From NCBI RefSeq assembly GCF_963583255.1, contig NC_084803.1, positions 11,444,122 to 11,508,121 of the forward strand: 64,000 nucleotides of DNA, given 5' to 3'. Shown one piece after another: positions 21,990-32,900 of this stretch (its first letter is position 1; each line of letters begins with the position of its first letter). Under the pieces are notes generated by a model. It was given only the letters and a program-made list of their open reading frames with translations, was not told the origin of the DNA and ran no database searches. Source of the stretch: Pyrus communis (lineage: Eukaryota > Streptophyta > Magnoliopsida > Rosales > Rosaceae). The translations under genes were made by a program, and so were the position numbers.

Positions 21990-22580
21990 ATGGTCACATA
22001 TATAATATAGTTAACCTAATCATAAATAATCAGTATTCACAACGCTCTTTTCCTTCTGATGTCATCTTCATCTACACGTTCGTCCTGCGGCAAGTGACCT
22101 AATGTGTGTATGTCAAGGTAGCCTTGCAAAATACATACTATGTAAGCCGCCAGAAAAAGGAAAAACCTAATAATATTATCTATTTCTAATGATCTTTCGT
22201 CTGTTGAAATTTGAAAGCAAATTCGGTTGATAAATTAATAATGATGAGTCCACAAATTTCCATTAACATATGAACTCTCAGACTTGTTTTGTAAAAGGAA
22301 TGACAACAGGGCAAGTGATTAAATTTCTTGAATTTCATTTTCAAGGATTAGCATTGAATAATCTTGCCTTCATATGGCATTAGTACGCAGCCTCAAGCGG
22401 TAGCAAGTCTGCTAATGGAATATTAGTATAATTAAGAGGATACAAAAATTTGTATTCTCTTTGTGGAACCAGATAATTAAGAGCATTGTTCAGACTTTTT
22501 TGTTGTAATTAAATCAAAATATCGGTCAATTAGATAACCATTTTATTTTTTATTTTTAGATTTCATTTGGTTGTAGTGAT
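21990..22580. other. Second copy of TNL 3'-flank relic
   Basis: Matches 13500-14150 (see there). No gene. Confidence 0.5.
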
Positions 22581-22751
22581 GGAGGAAAAGTATATGGAGA
22601 AGTGAGCAATGTAAAAGGATGATGCGAGGATCATGGGAGAAGGAGCGGAAGAGAGAACGAAAAGTGAAATCAAATGCAAATTGCTTTTGGTTTTTTATTT
22701 TCACTTGTGTGTTATCTCATCATCATTTCTTGTATTTACTGTGAAAAGAAA

Positions 22752-22825
22752 ACGCTCTTAGTTCAGTTCAATAGAATATGGGTCTCCAAAACTCGAGGTT
22801 GTAGGTTCAAATCCTACAAAACGTG
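22752..22825 (+). pseudogene. trnW-CCA: Organelle-type trnW-CCA relic
   Basis: These 74 bases align end to end with plastid tRNA-Trp: TCTTAGTTCAGTT in the D arm, GGGTCTCCAAAACTCG with the CCA anticodon in CTCCAAAA, and GTAGGTTCAAATCCTAC as the T arm. The length matches the organellar gene. Several substitutions weaken the D loop (CGGTAGAACG has become CAATAGAATA) and the acceptor stem, so it is a nuclear copy of plastid DNA, or of plant mitochondrial DNA, which also holds this tRNA. It is unlikely to be functional. Confidence 0.85.
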
Positions 22826-23463
22826 ATTCTGTTATGTAGGCAACAATGGTAAGATGTGGTAAGCATGGTAATTGTATCCAAGGAAGCTAGTATAGTGAAA
22901 ATATGCTCGACATTTTTATACCCCCTCCCTCTCTCCTATTTGTAGCAAAAAAAAAAAATTAGTAAAGTAACAAAATGATTAACAAATGGGATCTTAGATC
23001 GGGACAATGAATTTTTCAGATCACCTAAATTAAAATCCAATTGGAACTAGGTTTTCTCTTTGCATCCGGTTATCTCATCTAAACCCAATAATGAAGGCAT
23101 TATCAAACTCTGCAACGTAATGTATATCTCTCTCGTTTCTGGGTGAGAGGGATATAGCTAATTATAAACTCATGGACAATTCCATTAAGGATTATACTCT
23201 TGTTCCCACTTTGAAGGGATAAGCTCGTTCTTCATTATGCAAATAATGTATGTTCATTAAACAAATTTTATAATTAGAATTGTTTAATTTCTTAATCTTC
23301 ATTTAAAGATTAGTGCTATAAACAATGATTTGAATCGGAGATTATTTAGTTATTGAAATGTATAGTACAAATCAAGATACCAAACAACATATGAATGAAC
23401 CATTCATTTATTTAATACATTTGAATGATTAAACAATTTTTTATTTGAATGATTTTTTGTATG

Positions 23464-24110
23464 AGTGATGTGACATCCCACATCGCCTAGGGGAGTGATC
23501 CTTAAATGTATATTCCCATCCTTACCTAGCACGAGGCCTTTTGGGAGCTCACTGGCTTCGGGTTCCGTAGGAACTCCGAAGTTAAGCGAGAAGGGGGCTA
23601 GAGCAATCCCATGATGGGTGACCCATTGGGAAGTTGCTCGTGAGTTCCCAAAAACAAAACCGTGAGGGAATGGTAAGCCCAAAACAGACAATATCGTGCT
23701 ACGGTGGTGGAGCGGGCCCGGGAAGTGGTCCCACCCGGGCCGGGATGTGACAATTGGTATCAGAGCCTAACCCTGGCCGCGTGTGTGCCGACGAGGACGT
23801 CGGGCCCCTAAGGGGGTGGATTGTGACATCCCACATCGCCCAGGGGAGTGATCCTTAAATGTATATTCCCATCCTTACCTAGCACGAGGCCTTTTGGGAG
23901 CTCACTGGCTTCGGGTTCCGTAGGAACTCCGAAGTTAAGCGAGAAGGGGGCTAGAGTAATCCCATGATGGGTGACCCATTGGAAAGTTGCTTATGAGTTC
24001 CCAAAAACAAAACCGTGAGGGAATGGTAAGCCCAAAGCGGACAATATCGTGCTACGGTGGTGGAGCGGGCCCGAGAAGTGGTCCCACCCGGGCCAGGATG
24101 TGACAAGTGA
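23464..24110 (+). mobile_element. Cassandra TRIM, complete, with target duplication
   Basis: The 284-bp LTRs are at 23469-23752 and 23822-24105. AGTGA lies on both sides (23464-23468 and 24106-24110). The internal domain opens with ATTGGTATCAGAGCC (initiator tRNA-Met primer site) and ends AAGGGGGTGGAT. The LTR holds the 5S-like block around 23565-23645 (GGAACTCCGAAGTTAAGCG, GATGGGTGACCCATTGGGAAG). The empty site is seen at 14758 (GTATGAGTGATCTTCAAATG). It has no ORFs and relies on other elements for mobility. The LTRs differ at several positions, so it is older than the gag-only element. Confidence 0.95.
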
Positions 24111-24370
24111 TATTCAAATCATGACTAGGAAATTGAATGATTTCAATAGACGAGTTTATATATTTAAATACGTTATTCGTAAATGTAGGAATATGTGCAT
24201 CATTTCATAAGAATGCAAGTATTATCCTTTCATTAATCGCAAGAGTAACATTTCATTTGTCATATTTTTTTATGTCACATTTGTATCACTTCTTAAATAA
24301 AATAAGATTAATTAATATATGTAAATTTTATTGTTATTAGAAACATAATACATAGAAACGTGATAAAAGT

Positions 24371-24747
24371 ACACATGTGACTCCGACAACTTTCGGTCCG
24401 ACGTGCCGATGTGTAGATATTCGTTAGAAGCGTGTGAACGCTAATAGCCGCTTTTACCAACTCTTTCACCGATCTCAGCAATAATTACGTCTGCAAGCTT
24501 GCAGACACTTCCAATCAACTCCCCCACTGTTGAACGCGGCTTCGTCTTAAAAGCTGTTTTTCTCCGAATCTTTTCCAAAACTTCAATTATCATGATTTTC
24601 CATTGGAAACGTCCTTGCTTTTCTTCAAAATTTGGGGCGGACGCTTCCTGGAAATAGCCAAATACTGGAAATATGACGTGTTCTTAAGTTTTAAAGGCGA
24701 AGATATACGCAATGGCTTCACGGGCCATCTTCATGCGGCGTTCATAC
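24371..24747 (+). pseudogene. TNL promoter and TIR-exon stub
   Basis: 24380-24660 matches the upstream region of the TNL loci (GAACTTTCGGTCC-like start, CAGCAATAATTACGTCTGC, GTTGAACGCGGCTTC, GGGGCGGACGCTTCCTGG). At 24671 a TIR start appears: WKYDVFLSFKGEDIRNGFTG, then HLHAAF. About 100 bases including the start codon are missing between CCAAATAC and TGGAAATATGAC, and the frame ends near 24747 where unrelated AT-rich DNA begins. Only the first TIR strand-helix unit remains. Confidence 0.85.
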
Positions 24748-25479
24748 CAAATAAGTATTTAAACTTTAAAATTTAAAAGGTGCTTTTGAGTTTAAAATAT
24801 AGAATTCAAATAGAATATCAAACAAATTCTAAACATCTTTTAAAATCCAAGTAGAACTACGTTTTCTCTTTTGCACCCAGTTATCTCATCTAAACTCAAT
24901 AATAAAGGCATTATCAAACTACGCGACATAATGTATATCTCTCTCGTTTCTGGGTGAGAGGGACATCTAACAATAAGCTCATGGAAAATTCCATCAAGTA
25001 TAATACTTGTATTTCCACTTTGAAGGGTTGAGCTCATTCTTCATTATGCAAATAATGTATATACATCGTACAAATTTTATAAATGAAATTGTTCAATTTC
25101 TTAATTTTCATTAAAGATCACTGCTGTAAAAAAATCATTTGGATTGAAGATCATTTAGTCATTGAAATGTATAGTACAAATCAAATGTGTAGATATCAAG
25201 TAATATATTCACGATGAACCGTTAATTTATTTGATACATTTGGATAATTAAGCAATTTTTTATTCCAATGATCTTCAAATTATGACTAAGAAATTGTTGA
25301 ATGATTTCAATTGCTGAGTTTAAATGTTTAAGATATGTTATTTGTAAATGTGAAAATATATGCATTCCTTTATGAGAATGCAAGTATTATCCTTTCATTA
25401 ATCTCAAAAGTACTGTTACATTTGCTATATTTTTCGTACTAGTTTTGCAATTGTAGTGCATCTATCTAGACATCTTTTT

Positions 25480-25920
25480 GACTCTGAGAACTTTCGGTCC
25501 AACGTGCCGATGCGTAGATGGCTAGCAGTGTGTGAACGCTACTAGTAACTTTTATCGGATTTAGATCCTTTCCCGAGCCTAGCATTCTAAGCTTGCTAAG
25601 CAAATCACGTAAATCGTTGAATTTTGATCCAACGAATACAAATATTATAACTTTTAAAAGGTGTTTTTTGTTTGTAAGCGTTAGATTAAAATTTAACGAT
25701 TCATGTGATTTACTCAACAAGCTCAAGATGCTGAGCTCAGGAGAGGATCCAAATCTGCTTTTACCAACTCTTTCACCCATCTCAGCAATAATTACGTCTG
25801 CAAGCTAACAGACCCTTCAATCAACTCCTCAATCCCATCAGTTGGTGTCCTTTTATACTGTTGAACGTGGCTTCTTCTTAAAAGCTGTTTTTCTCCGAAT
25901 CTTTTCCGAAACTTCAATGT
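25480..25920 (+). pseudogene. TNL promoter stub without coding sequence
   Basis: GAACTTTCGGTCCAACGTGC, CAGCAATAATTACGTCTGC and GTTGAACGTGGCTTCTTC match the upstream region at 24380-24600. The match ends at ACTTCAATGTTAAG, where a different transposon starts. A MITE at 25558-25755 splits it. Confidence 0.65.
25558..25755. mobile_element. MITE with TIRs of about 75 bp
   Basis: The left arm (GATTTAGATCCTTTCCCGAG ... CTAAGCTTGCTAAG) and right arm (CTCAACAAGCTCAAGATGCT ... GGATCCAAATC) are inverted copies. Flanks ACTTTTATCG and TGCTTTTACC suggest a degenerate 8-9-bp duplication, fitting a Mutator-like MITE. It lies in a TNL promoter stub. Confidence 0.75.
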
Positions 25921-26321
25921 TAAGGCCATCTTCAATCGATGGCTGATCAAAAGACTTGTTTTAATCCTTTAGTCCTTCAAAATTTTCTAATATATTAATA
26001 TTTTAATGAACAGTACATGATCATATTTGTCTTCGTCTCCAACCAAAGGCCAGAGGGCCAGAGGGCCAGAGGGCTCGTTTTAACCCTACTACAAAAAACC
26101 GTCTCCAACCGAGAGCCAAACATAATTTATTATTTAAAAACTACAACTTAAATTAAAAAAAGGGCTAAGTGACGTCAGCTAGCCGTTGGTAGCTGATATC
26201 ATGCTGACGTCAGCTAGCCGTTGGATTTGAATTTTTCTTTTGCTATAAATAGGATGGATATTGGATCATAATTCACACAACTTTGAATTCAATCTATTTC
26301 AATTCAATCTTTTTCAATTCA
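25920..26321 (+). mobile_element. Truncated transposon end with TATA box
   Basis: It begins TTAAGGCCATCTTCAATCGATGG, contains GCCAGAGGGCCAGAGGGCC, a repeated GCTGACGTCAGCTAGCCGTTG and CTATAAATAGGATGG near 26242, and ends abruptly in TTTCAATTCAA where PPR copy C starts. This resembles the 5' end of a PIF/Harbinger-type DNA transposon. No transposase is present. Confidence 0.5.
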
Positions 26322-27000
26322 ACCGAGCACAGCCTTTGAAGAGCAACCGCTGTAAATTTATCCCCTTTAACATTTTAGTTTGCATCTCTGGGAATAGAGC
26401 CGCCACCTCGTTAAAATGGTAGTATAATTGTATTCTACATACATGCCCATCAAACACTTCTCTTGCCTCACCAAACCTACACAATTTACAGAGCCAGATA
26501 CCATACTAGTACAACATAACACTTTTTTCACCGGCATTTCATAAAAAATTCTCCGGCCATCATTCAAACAACTACATTTATGCATTTCCAGTTCTAGTTG
26601 TGAATCCAAGTTCACTTCTAACACATACATGAATTTTTTTACCAAGCTCCAAAATTTTCAACGCTGTGCAAGCTGAAATGGTGCTTACAACCGTAGCTTC
26701 ATCAGACTTCACGTTGCTCTCACATCGCATCCCCCGAAACACATCCAAGGCCTCCTCAAACCTCCTGTACCTAAGAATACCTCAAGATCGTAACGTTCCA
26801 ACAAAGCCAGTTTCTCTCAGGCAAATATCAAACACCTACTTGAAACTCTCAACAATGTCAATGTGCGAGTTACACACGTACGCATCAAATCCAATTCCAG
26901 TTTTTACCCCAAACCCATGAACCTTCACGTTCCCGAACCTCTCCCAAGCATCCAAAGGCTTGAAAACAAATGGTTGTTTCCCGCATTGGAAAACTTGATG
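26322..27000 (-). pseudogene. PPR pseudogene copy C
   Basis: Minus-strand PPR relic sharing the blocks FMYVLEVNLDSQLELEMHKC, RRIFYEMPVKK and LCCTSMVSGSVNCVGL with copies A and E. The 5' part (26650-26950) has additional frameshifts (around 26775 and 26822). Its left edge is cut by the transposon ending at 26321. Fifty or so bases beyond 27000 are conserved flank. Confidence 0.75.
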
Positions 27001-27149
27001 TGGGCAAGTCTTTTCTCTACTTCAAAGGTCCACTACATCATCTGATTAGACAATTACACAATCACATGGATCCTCTTAGTGTGGCACTTGATAAATGTTT
27101 GTATCCTAAAAACCATTATGTCAAGTACACAATTTGATGGGTGCTCTAA

Positions 27150-27999
27150 GACCATGTACAACCTTTAGAGATAAAGCTTAAAAATTTAAATCAGGAAATT
27201 TTAAGCCATAATCCATAAACTATTTTTCTCCTTGATCTCTCATGGCTTAAAATTTTAGCCCAAGATTATTAAATAATGATTTTAGCCTAATTTTTTTTTT
27301 GTAACCTTTTTTAAAATAAAATTTATATAGATTATCCTAATTTATTTTTATGAACATTTTAATATAAAAATATTTAAATTCCGATAAGTAATTAAAAATC
27401 ATACAAATACATAGCTATTCATAAAGTTTTAAGTTAAATTTGATTCAAATAATTTCTTAAAGGATATTTTATTTGAACCCATATTTTGTATCTCAACACC
27501 TAGCTTACTTTTTATATCCACATTGTATTTGATTTATCTATCATTATCTATTTACACCCAACATTATTTTTAAAACTGCCCTTATTTATTAAAACTCAAC
27601 TCAATCAAACTTCTTTTTACACCCAACTCAATCTACTTAAAAATAAAAAATAAAACCCTAACCAGTCCATCATCTCCATGGAGCAAATCCCCTTCTCTCT
27701 CTTTAAAAAATCCTTCCATCTCCTATGGTTGTCATTCTGCACCCCCATCTACTTCTCCGTAGTTATCCAAACCTCTTCCTCTTCATTTTCTTCATCATTT
27801 GACATCTCTAAATTTCTAGAGTACTAATTAGCTTAATAATCGGTATGAGCTTCAGGTTAGAGTGTTTAATGAGTTTGATATGTTTAAATTAAATGAGAAT
27901 ATTTTAGCGTCTATATTCCTATCTATGGTAGAAAAATGAGTACATCCATGATAACTTTTGGTAGATCAATGAATATTTTTAACCGTGAATATTTATTAG
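27150..27999. other. AT-rich DNA, MITE-like start
   Basis: CTAAGACCATGTACAACCTTTAG at 27148 resembles the end of a TTA-type MITE. Beyond it I see no gene or repeat boundary. Confidence 0.4.
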
Positions 28000-28465
28000 A
28001 TGCAAAAGTTGTGGACAACAATTCACATTACATTGAACTGTGGCTAAAAAGTATATTGTCTTTGCACGTTTTATAGGCGAACTCATAGCTAAGCAGTTTT
28101 TATTGTGGAGCAAAACTTCGGGAATTGATCTAACCTTGATGTGTAATTGAGTTTATACATTTTAATGATTAAATTGATAAATATTTCGATCATATATGGA
28201 TTTAATATCGTATTATCTTTTAGCCTCTATATGCCACAAAAGTTGCAGACAAAAATTCACAATACATAGAACTGTGGTTCAAAAGTATATCGCTTTTGCA
28301 CGTTTTATAGGTGAACTCCTAGCTAAGCAGTTTTATTGTTGACCAAAACTTCAGGAATTGATCTAACTTGAATGTATCATTGAGCTTATGCATTTTAATG
28401 ATTAAATTGATAAATATCTCGACCACATATGAATCTAATATTGTATTGTCTTTTAGCCTTTATAT
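28000..28465. repeat. Diverged tandem duplication, unit about 234 bp
   Basis: GTTG(T/C)(G/A)GACAA, TTTGCACGTTTTATAGG, GAATTGATCTAAC and AATGATTAAATTGATAAATAT recur with a spacing of 234 bp. The copies differ at many sites, so the duplication is old. No frame is conserved. Confidence 0.8.
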
Positions 28466-28584
28466 GGGTATCAGTGGCAAAAAAATGGGTACCTCCCATG
28501 AGAAAATTTTGTAGATCAATGAATTATTTCAATCTGGGTATTTATTAGATACAAGAAATTATAAGTCTATTCGTGAAAGTCTAA

Positions 28585-28826
28585 GTCAATGCCACCTACA
28601 ATATTTGTTAAGACATACTTAGGGAACTGTTATTAGCACTAAAAAAATCTCATTTTACATGTTGCACAAGTGTATTTTTCTTTCTAATTATAGAAAGTTT
28701 GGAGTGTCAATGCCACCTACAATATTTGTTAAGACATACTTAGGGAACTGTTATTAGCACTAAAAAAATCTCATTTTACATGTTGCACAAGTGTATTTTT
28801 CTTTCTAATTATAGAAAGTTTGGAGT
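28585..28826. repeat. Exact 121-bp tandem duplication
   Basis: GTCAATGCCACCTACAATAT through AGAAAGTTTGGAGT occurs twice head to tail (28585-28705, 28706-28826) with no mismatch that I can see. A very recent duplication or an assembly artefact would both explain this. Confidence 0.9.
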
Positions 28827-29399
28827 GTCAAATGAGATTTTTGAAGTGCTAATAATAATTTTCTATATTTATATACATTTTATTTTAGTTTGGAAATCGA
28901 CTTCACTTTTTTTTTTTTTTTCTTTCTTTATCAAGTTGAGAGTATCACTGATTGTGACTCTGTGCAACTAACTGTTGATTCGTTTTGAATAATCAACGTT
29001 ATTTCTTAAAATGTCTTGGGTGTATGAATAACAAAAAGAAAATTTTTGTGAAGATCCATCTGAAATTAAAGATGATTTCAGATGGATCTCCTATCGTTGT
29101 GAAGATCCACAACTATCGTTCTGGTTTTTGTGAAGATCCCACAACTATCGTTCTGGTTTTGTGGGAGAAAAACCGGGTTTCAAAGACGATTCTTGGATTA
29201 GATTATGGGAATTTGTGGGTTTTGTGGGATTTTTGGGAAATGGTTTTGGTTTCTTGGCATGAAGAAGAAAAGTTCCATTTGCTTTGATGATGGACACGCA
29301 ACTTGGCAGGAAGAAGAAAAGTCTTCATTGAGTTTGGTGAAGGCACACATTTCCTTGGCAAAAAGTCTTGCCACGCGTCTTCTAGATTAAATCCAGTCA

Positions 29400-29594
29400 A
29401 ATCCAACAGTTGAACATTTTGATCCAGGGCCCCATTTCTTATAACTTTTAGGCCCGCCCCGCCCCATCCATACTTCAAACCCACCCCACTCCGCCCTGTT
29501 TCTTCTACACAATATTAGGACCCGACTTGTACCCGTCCCGACCCACGTGGACCCGTCCTGACCCATGGGTCCAAAATCCGTTTGTCCACCCCTA
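29400..29594 (-). mobile_element. hAT-like transposon end next to the TNL promoter
   Basis: The segment ends TTTGTCCACCCCTA at 29594, the inverse of a TAGGGGTGGACAAA terminus typical of plant hAT elements. Immediately after it, TNL upstream sequence begins (GTGAACGCTACCAGC). The other end was not located. Confidence 0.45.
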
Positions 29595-29857
29595 ATGTGA
29601 ACGCTACCAGCTACTTTTGCCGACTCTTTCCCCCATCTCAGCAATAATTAGTTATGCAAGCGCACAAAGTAAAAAAGCACTTGCAAACCCTTCCTATCAT
29701 CGACTCTAGTCCCATCAGTTAGTGTCCTTTTACTTTGTTGAACGCACGATTCATCTTAAAGCTGTTTTTCTTCCAATCCTTTGTTTTCTTCAAAACTTAG
29801 GGCGGCTGCTTCCTGGAAAGAGCCAAATATTAGGAGGAACGCTAGTGTCCCTTCAGT

Positions 29858-29868
29858 ATTATATATAC
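29858..29868 (+). promoter_or_regulatory. Candidate TATA box of the intact TNL
   Basis: ATTATATATAC lies about 70 bases before ATG 29935, leaving a plausible 40-50-base leader. Shared TNL upstream sequence covers about 29595-29840. No other promoter element is clear. Confidence 0.5.
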
Positions 29869-29934
29869 TCTTGTGCTGCCATTTTTTTCGCTCGATTGGA
29901 ACCACTCTAGTGCCGTAAACAGTAACCCCACACC

Positions 29935-32900
29935 ATGACATCCCATGAATCCTCCTCAAAACTTTGGAATTACGACGTGTTCTTGAGTTTTAGAGGCGAA
30001 GATACACGCAATGGCTTCACGGGCCACCTTCACGCGGCATTACAAGACAGGGGCTTCGATGCCTTTATTGATGAGGACAATCTGAAAAGAGGGGGAGAAA
30101 TAAAACCCGAACTGTTGCAGGCAATCGAAGAGTCCAGAATCTCGGTCATTGTCTTCTCAAGGTGTTACGCGGAATCAAGATGGTGTCTTGATGAGCTGGT
30201 GAAGATCATGGAATGTAGAGAAAAGCTGGGGCAACAGGTTTTGCCAATATTCTATCATGTCGATCCTTCACATGTGAGGAAGCAGGAAGGTTGTTTAGCC
30301 CGAGCATTTCAGAAGCACGAAGATGGCATCCTTGAAGAAAAAGATGACAAAGAACGTGAAGCTAAGAAAGAAAGGGTAAAGCAGTGGAGAGAGGCTCTTA
30401 CTCAAGCTGCAAATTTGTCTGGCCACCATCTTAATAATGGGTAACCATTTTCATTGGACTTGGACGTCTTTCAATACTAGACTAGTTTAATAGTAATGCT
30501 GCTATCTATTTTATGCTTTTCCACATTCTGAAACATGTTAATGAATGGTTGTTAGGCAAATAGCACACAGGAAAAATAGCTTTATTGAAACATCAAGATT
30601 TGCGAGATAAAATATAAGTAATGCTAAGGAGATGGAGACTACCTATTTAAAATATATTTTACAAAAGTTTAATTATATTTAAACGCCTAAAATTTGAAGT
30701 TTGTTTTTTTATCAAACATCTGTGCTTTTTAAGATTTGAGTAAGATGATTAGGTACAATAGGCGACATCAGTATTTTTTTATTTATCAAATTAAAAATGA
30801 TGATTACAATTTTCGAAATTATGAGGAATCATGGCTATGGTATAAAAATGCCTAATAACTTCCAAGACGGAAGTTATCCTATAGAAGGGCCTAACGAATT
30901 CGTATTTGGAATTAGAAAATCTCTTTTAATTGATTTTTAAGAGCATAACATGAGTTAATCAGTATATTTTGATTTGATCAAATTCGTGGGCGATCTTATA
31001 AAGAAACACTTATGATACTAGAACTCATTTGTTTAAGGTATTTTATTTTTAGAAGTTGTGGACTCCTTTTTAAGACATAATCATGGTCTTTCATTTTAAA
31101 TATTGGAAGTATTTTTGCTCATCATACATTTAATTATTTATTATGTGTCATTTCAATTATTCACAGTAAATATTATTTTTTTAATTTTGGAAAAAATTAA
31201 CCATGGTTATTTGAAAAGTCACATGGCACATAATTAGGTGTATAGTAAGCATTTACCAAAGTTTAGAGTAGTGAGCAAAAATCTCGCTTAAATATTTATC
31301 TAATTATCTCTTTTATTATATCTTTTCGCGCAAGATTTTTTTTTCTCCTAAAATTAAAATATAATCTTATCTTCAAGATAACAAAAATGGTGGATGTTTA
31401 CATTTTTTTATAAAATTATTATGTATACATTTCATTGAGAGATTTATTTGTATACATTACTGGTAGGTTTAGTGTTAGTTTTCATACGTTGATTTTATTC
31501 ATATTATGGATTGATACGTTTATTTTTAAATTTTGGTGCTTTCATTTTTTGTACGTATTGTTAAATTATAATTTGTTATGTTTAGTTTTACGGTTCGGTA
31601 CGTTTGATTTTACATTTTGGTACGTTTAGTTTTAATTTTTTCACTTATCATCGATTGATTTTTTTTTTTTTTTTTTGAGCAAACATATCATCGATTGATA
31701 ACTTAATAATTTATTTGGATTAATACTAATATTAATTTTGGTATAAAGAAGGCTAGATTTAGGGTAGGGGCTTTGGATATTATTTTTGAATCTTAGAAAG
31801 ACGACATTTAAAAAATATGGCACAAAAATTGTAAAAAGTCGTTTAATAAAAAGTCCAAAAGCCAGCTATGTTTGGTCTAACAAATTTAAAAATGAAGCAC
31901 CTAAATCAAAATTTTGCTTTTACAAATCATATGATGTGATTTTTGATGATTAAATTTTTGTTAGTGACGCATCTCATAATTTGCTAATTTGACCTAAAAA
32001 GCAATGTTACTAAATTGAAATTTTTGGCATTGAAAGTTATATACAATACTCCAAGTTCACGCATCGAAAATTAAGGTTATTTTGTTCTAGGGTTTAAATG
32101 ATATTGGGCATCTCTCTCTTATATATTGCAAGTTGATTTGAGGTTGAAATCAGTGTACCAAATAGATATATGTTTACTAATTGAGTGCAGTGATAGCTTC
32201 TAGTAATCCTTCATTGAGTTAATGCTGACTAATTAAGTTTTCAGGCATGAAGCAAAGCTTATTAGGAGAATTGTTGAAGAGAATATTAGGGAATTGCGTC
32301 CCAGCACAGATGAATTACATGTGGCCAAATACCCGGTTGGAATCGACTCACGTGTTCAACCAATTATCAGTGATCTTTCAAGTGGTGGATCAGATGATGT
32401 TAAAATGATTGGAATTTGGGGGATGGGTGGATTGGGCAAAACAACTGTTGCCAAAGCCATTTATAACAAAATTCATCAAAGCTTCCAATTCAAATGCTTC
32501 CTTGAAGATGTTTGCCACCATGGTACAAGCCAACATGGTCTGCTCTGTTTGCAACAAAAATTTATTTCTGACATCTTACAACATGCCAAGCCTCAAATTA
32601 TTTGTAGTGTTGCTGCGGGGATCATTGTTATAAGACAACACCTCCAACGTAGAAGGGTACTTGTCATTATTGACAATGTAGATAAAGTGGAGCAACTAAA
32701 TGCAATAGCTGGAAGTCGTGGATGGTTTGGTCCAGGAAGTATAATTATCATAACAACAAGAAATGAGCATTTACTAAATCAACTGAGAGTGGATATGAGA
32801 TATCGAGATCGGGGAATGAATAAAGAGGAAGCTCTTGAGGTTTTCAGTTGGCATGCATTTGACAATATTTGTCCTAATGAAGAATATCTTGAATTGTCAA

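Noticed and set aside
23540..23660. 5S rRNA gene
   Set aside because: The 5S-like sequence lies in the Cassandra LTR and occurs in every copy; it is not a genuine 5S gene.
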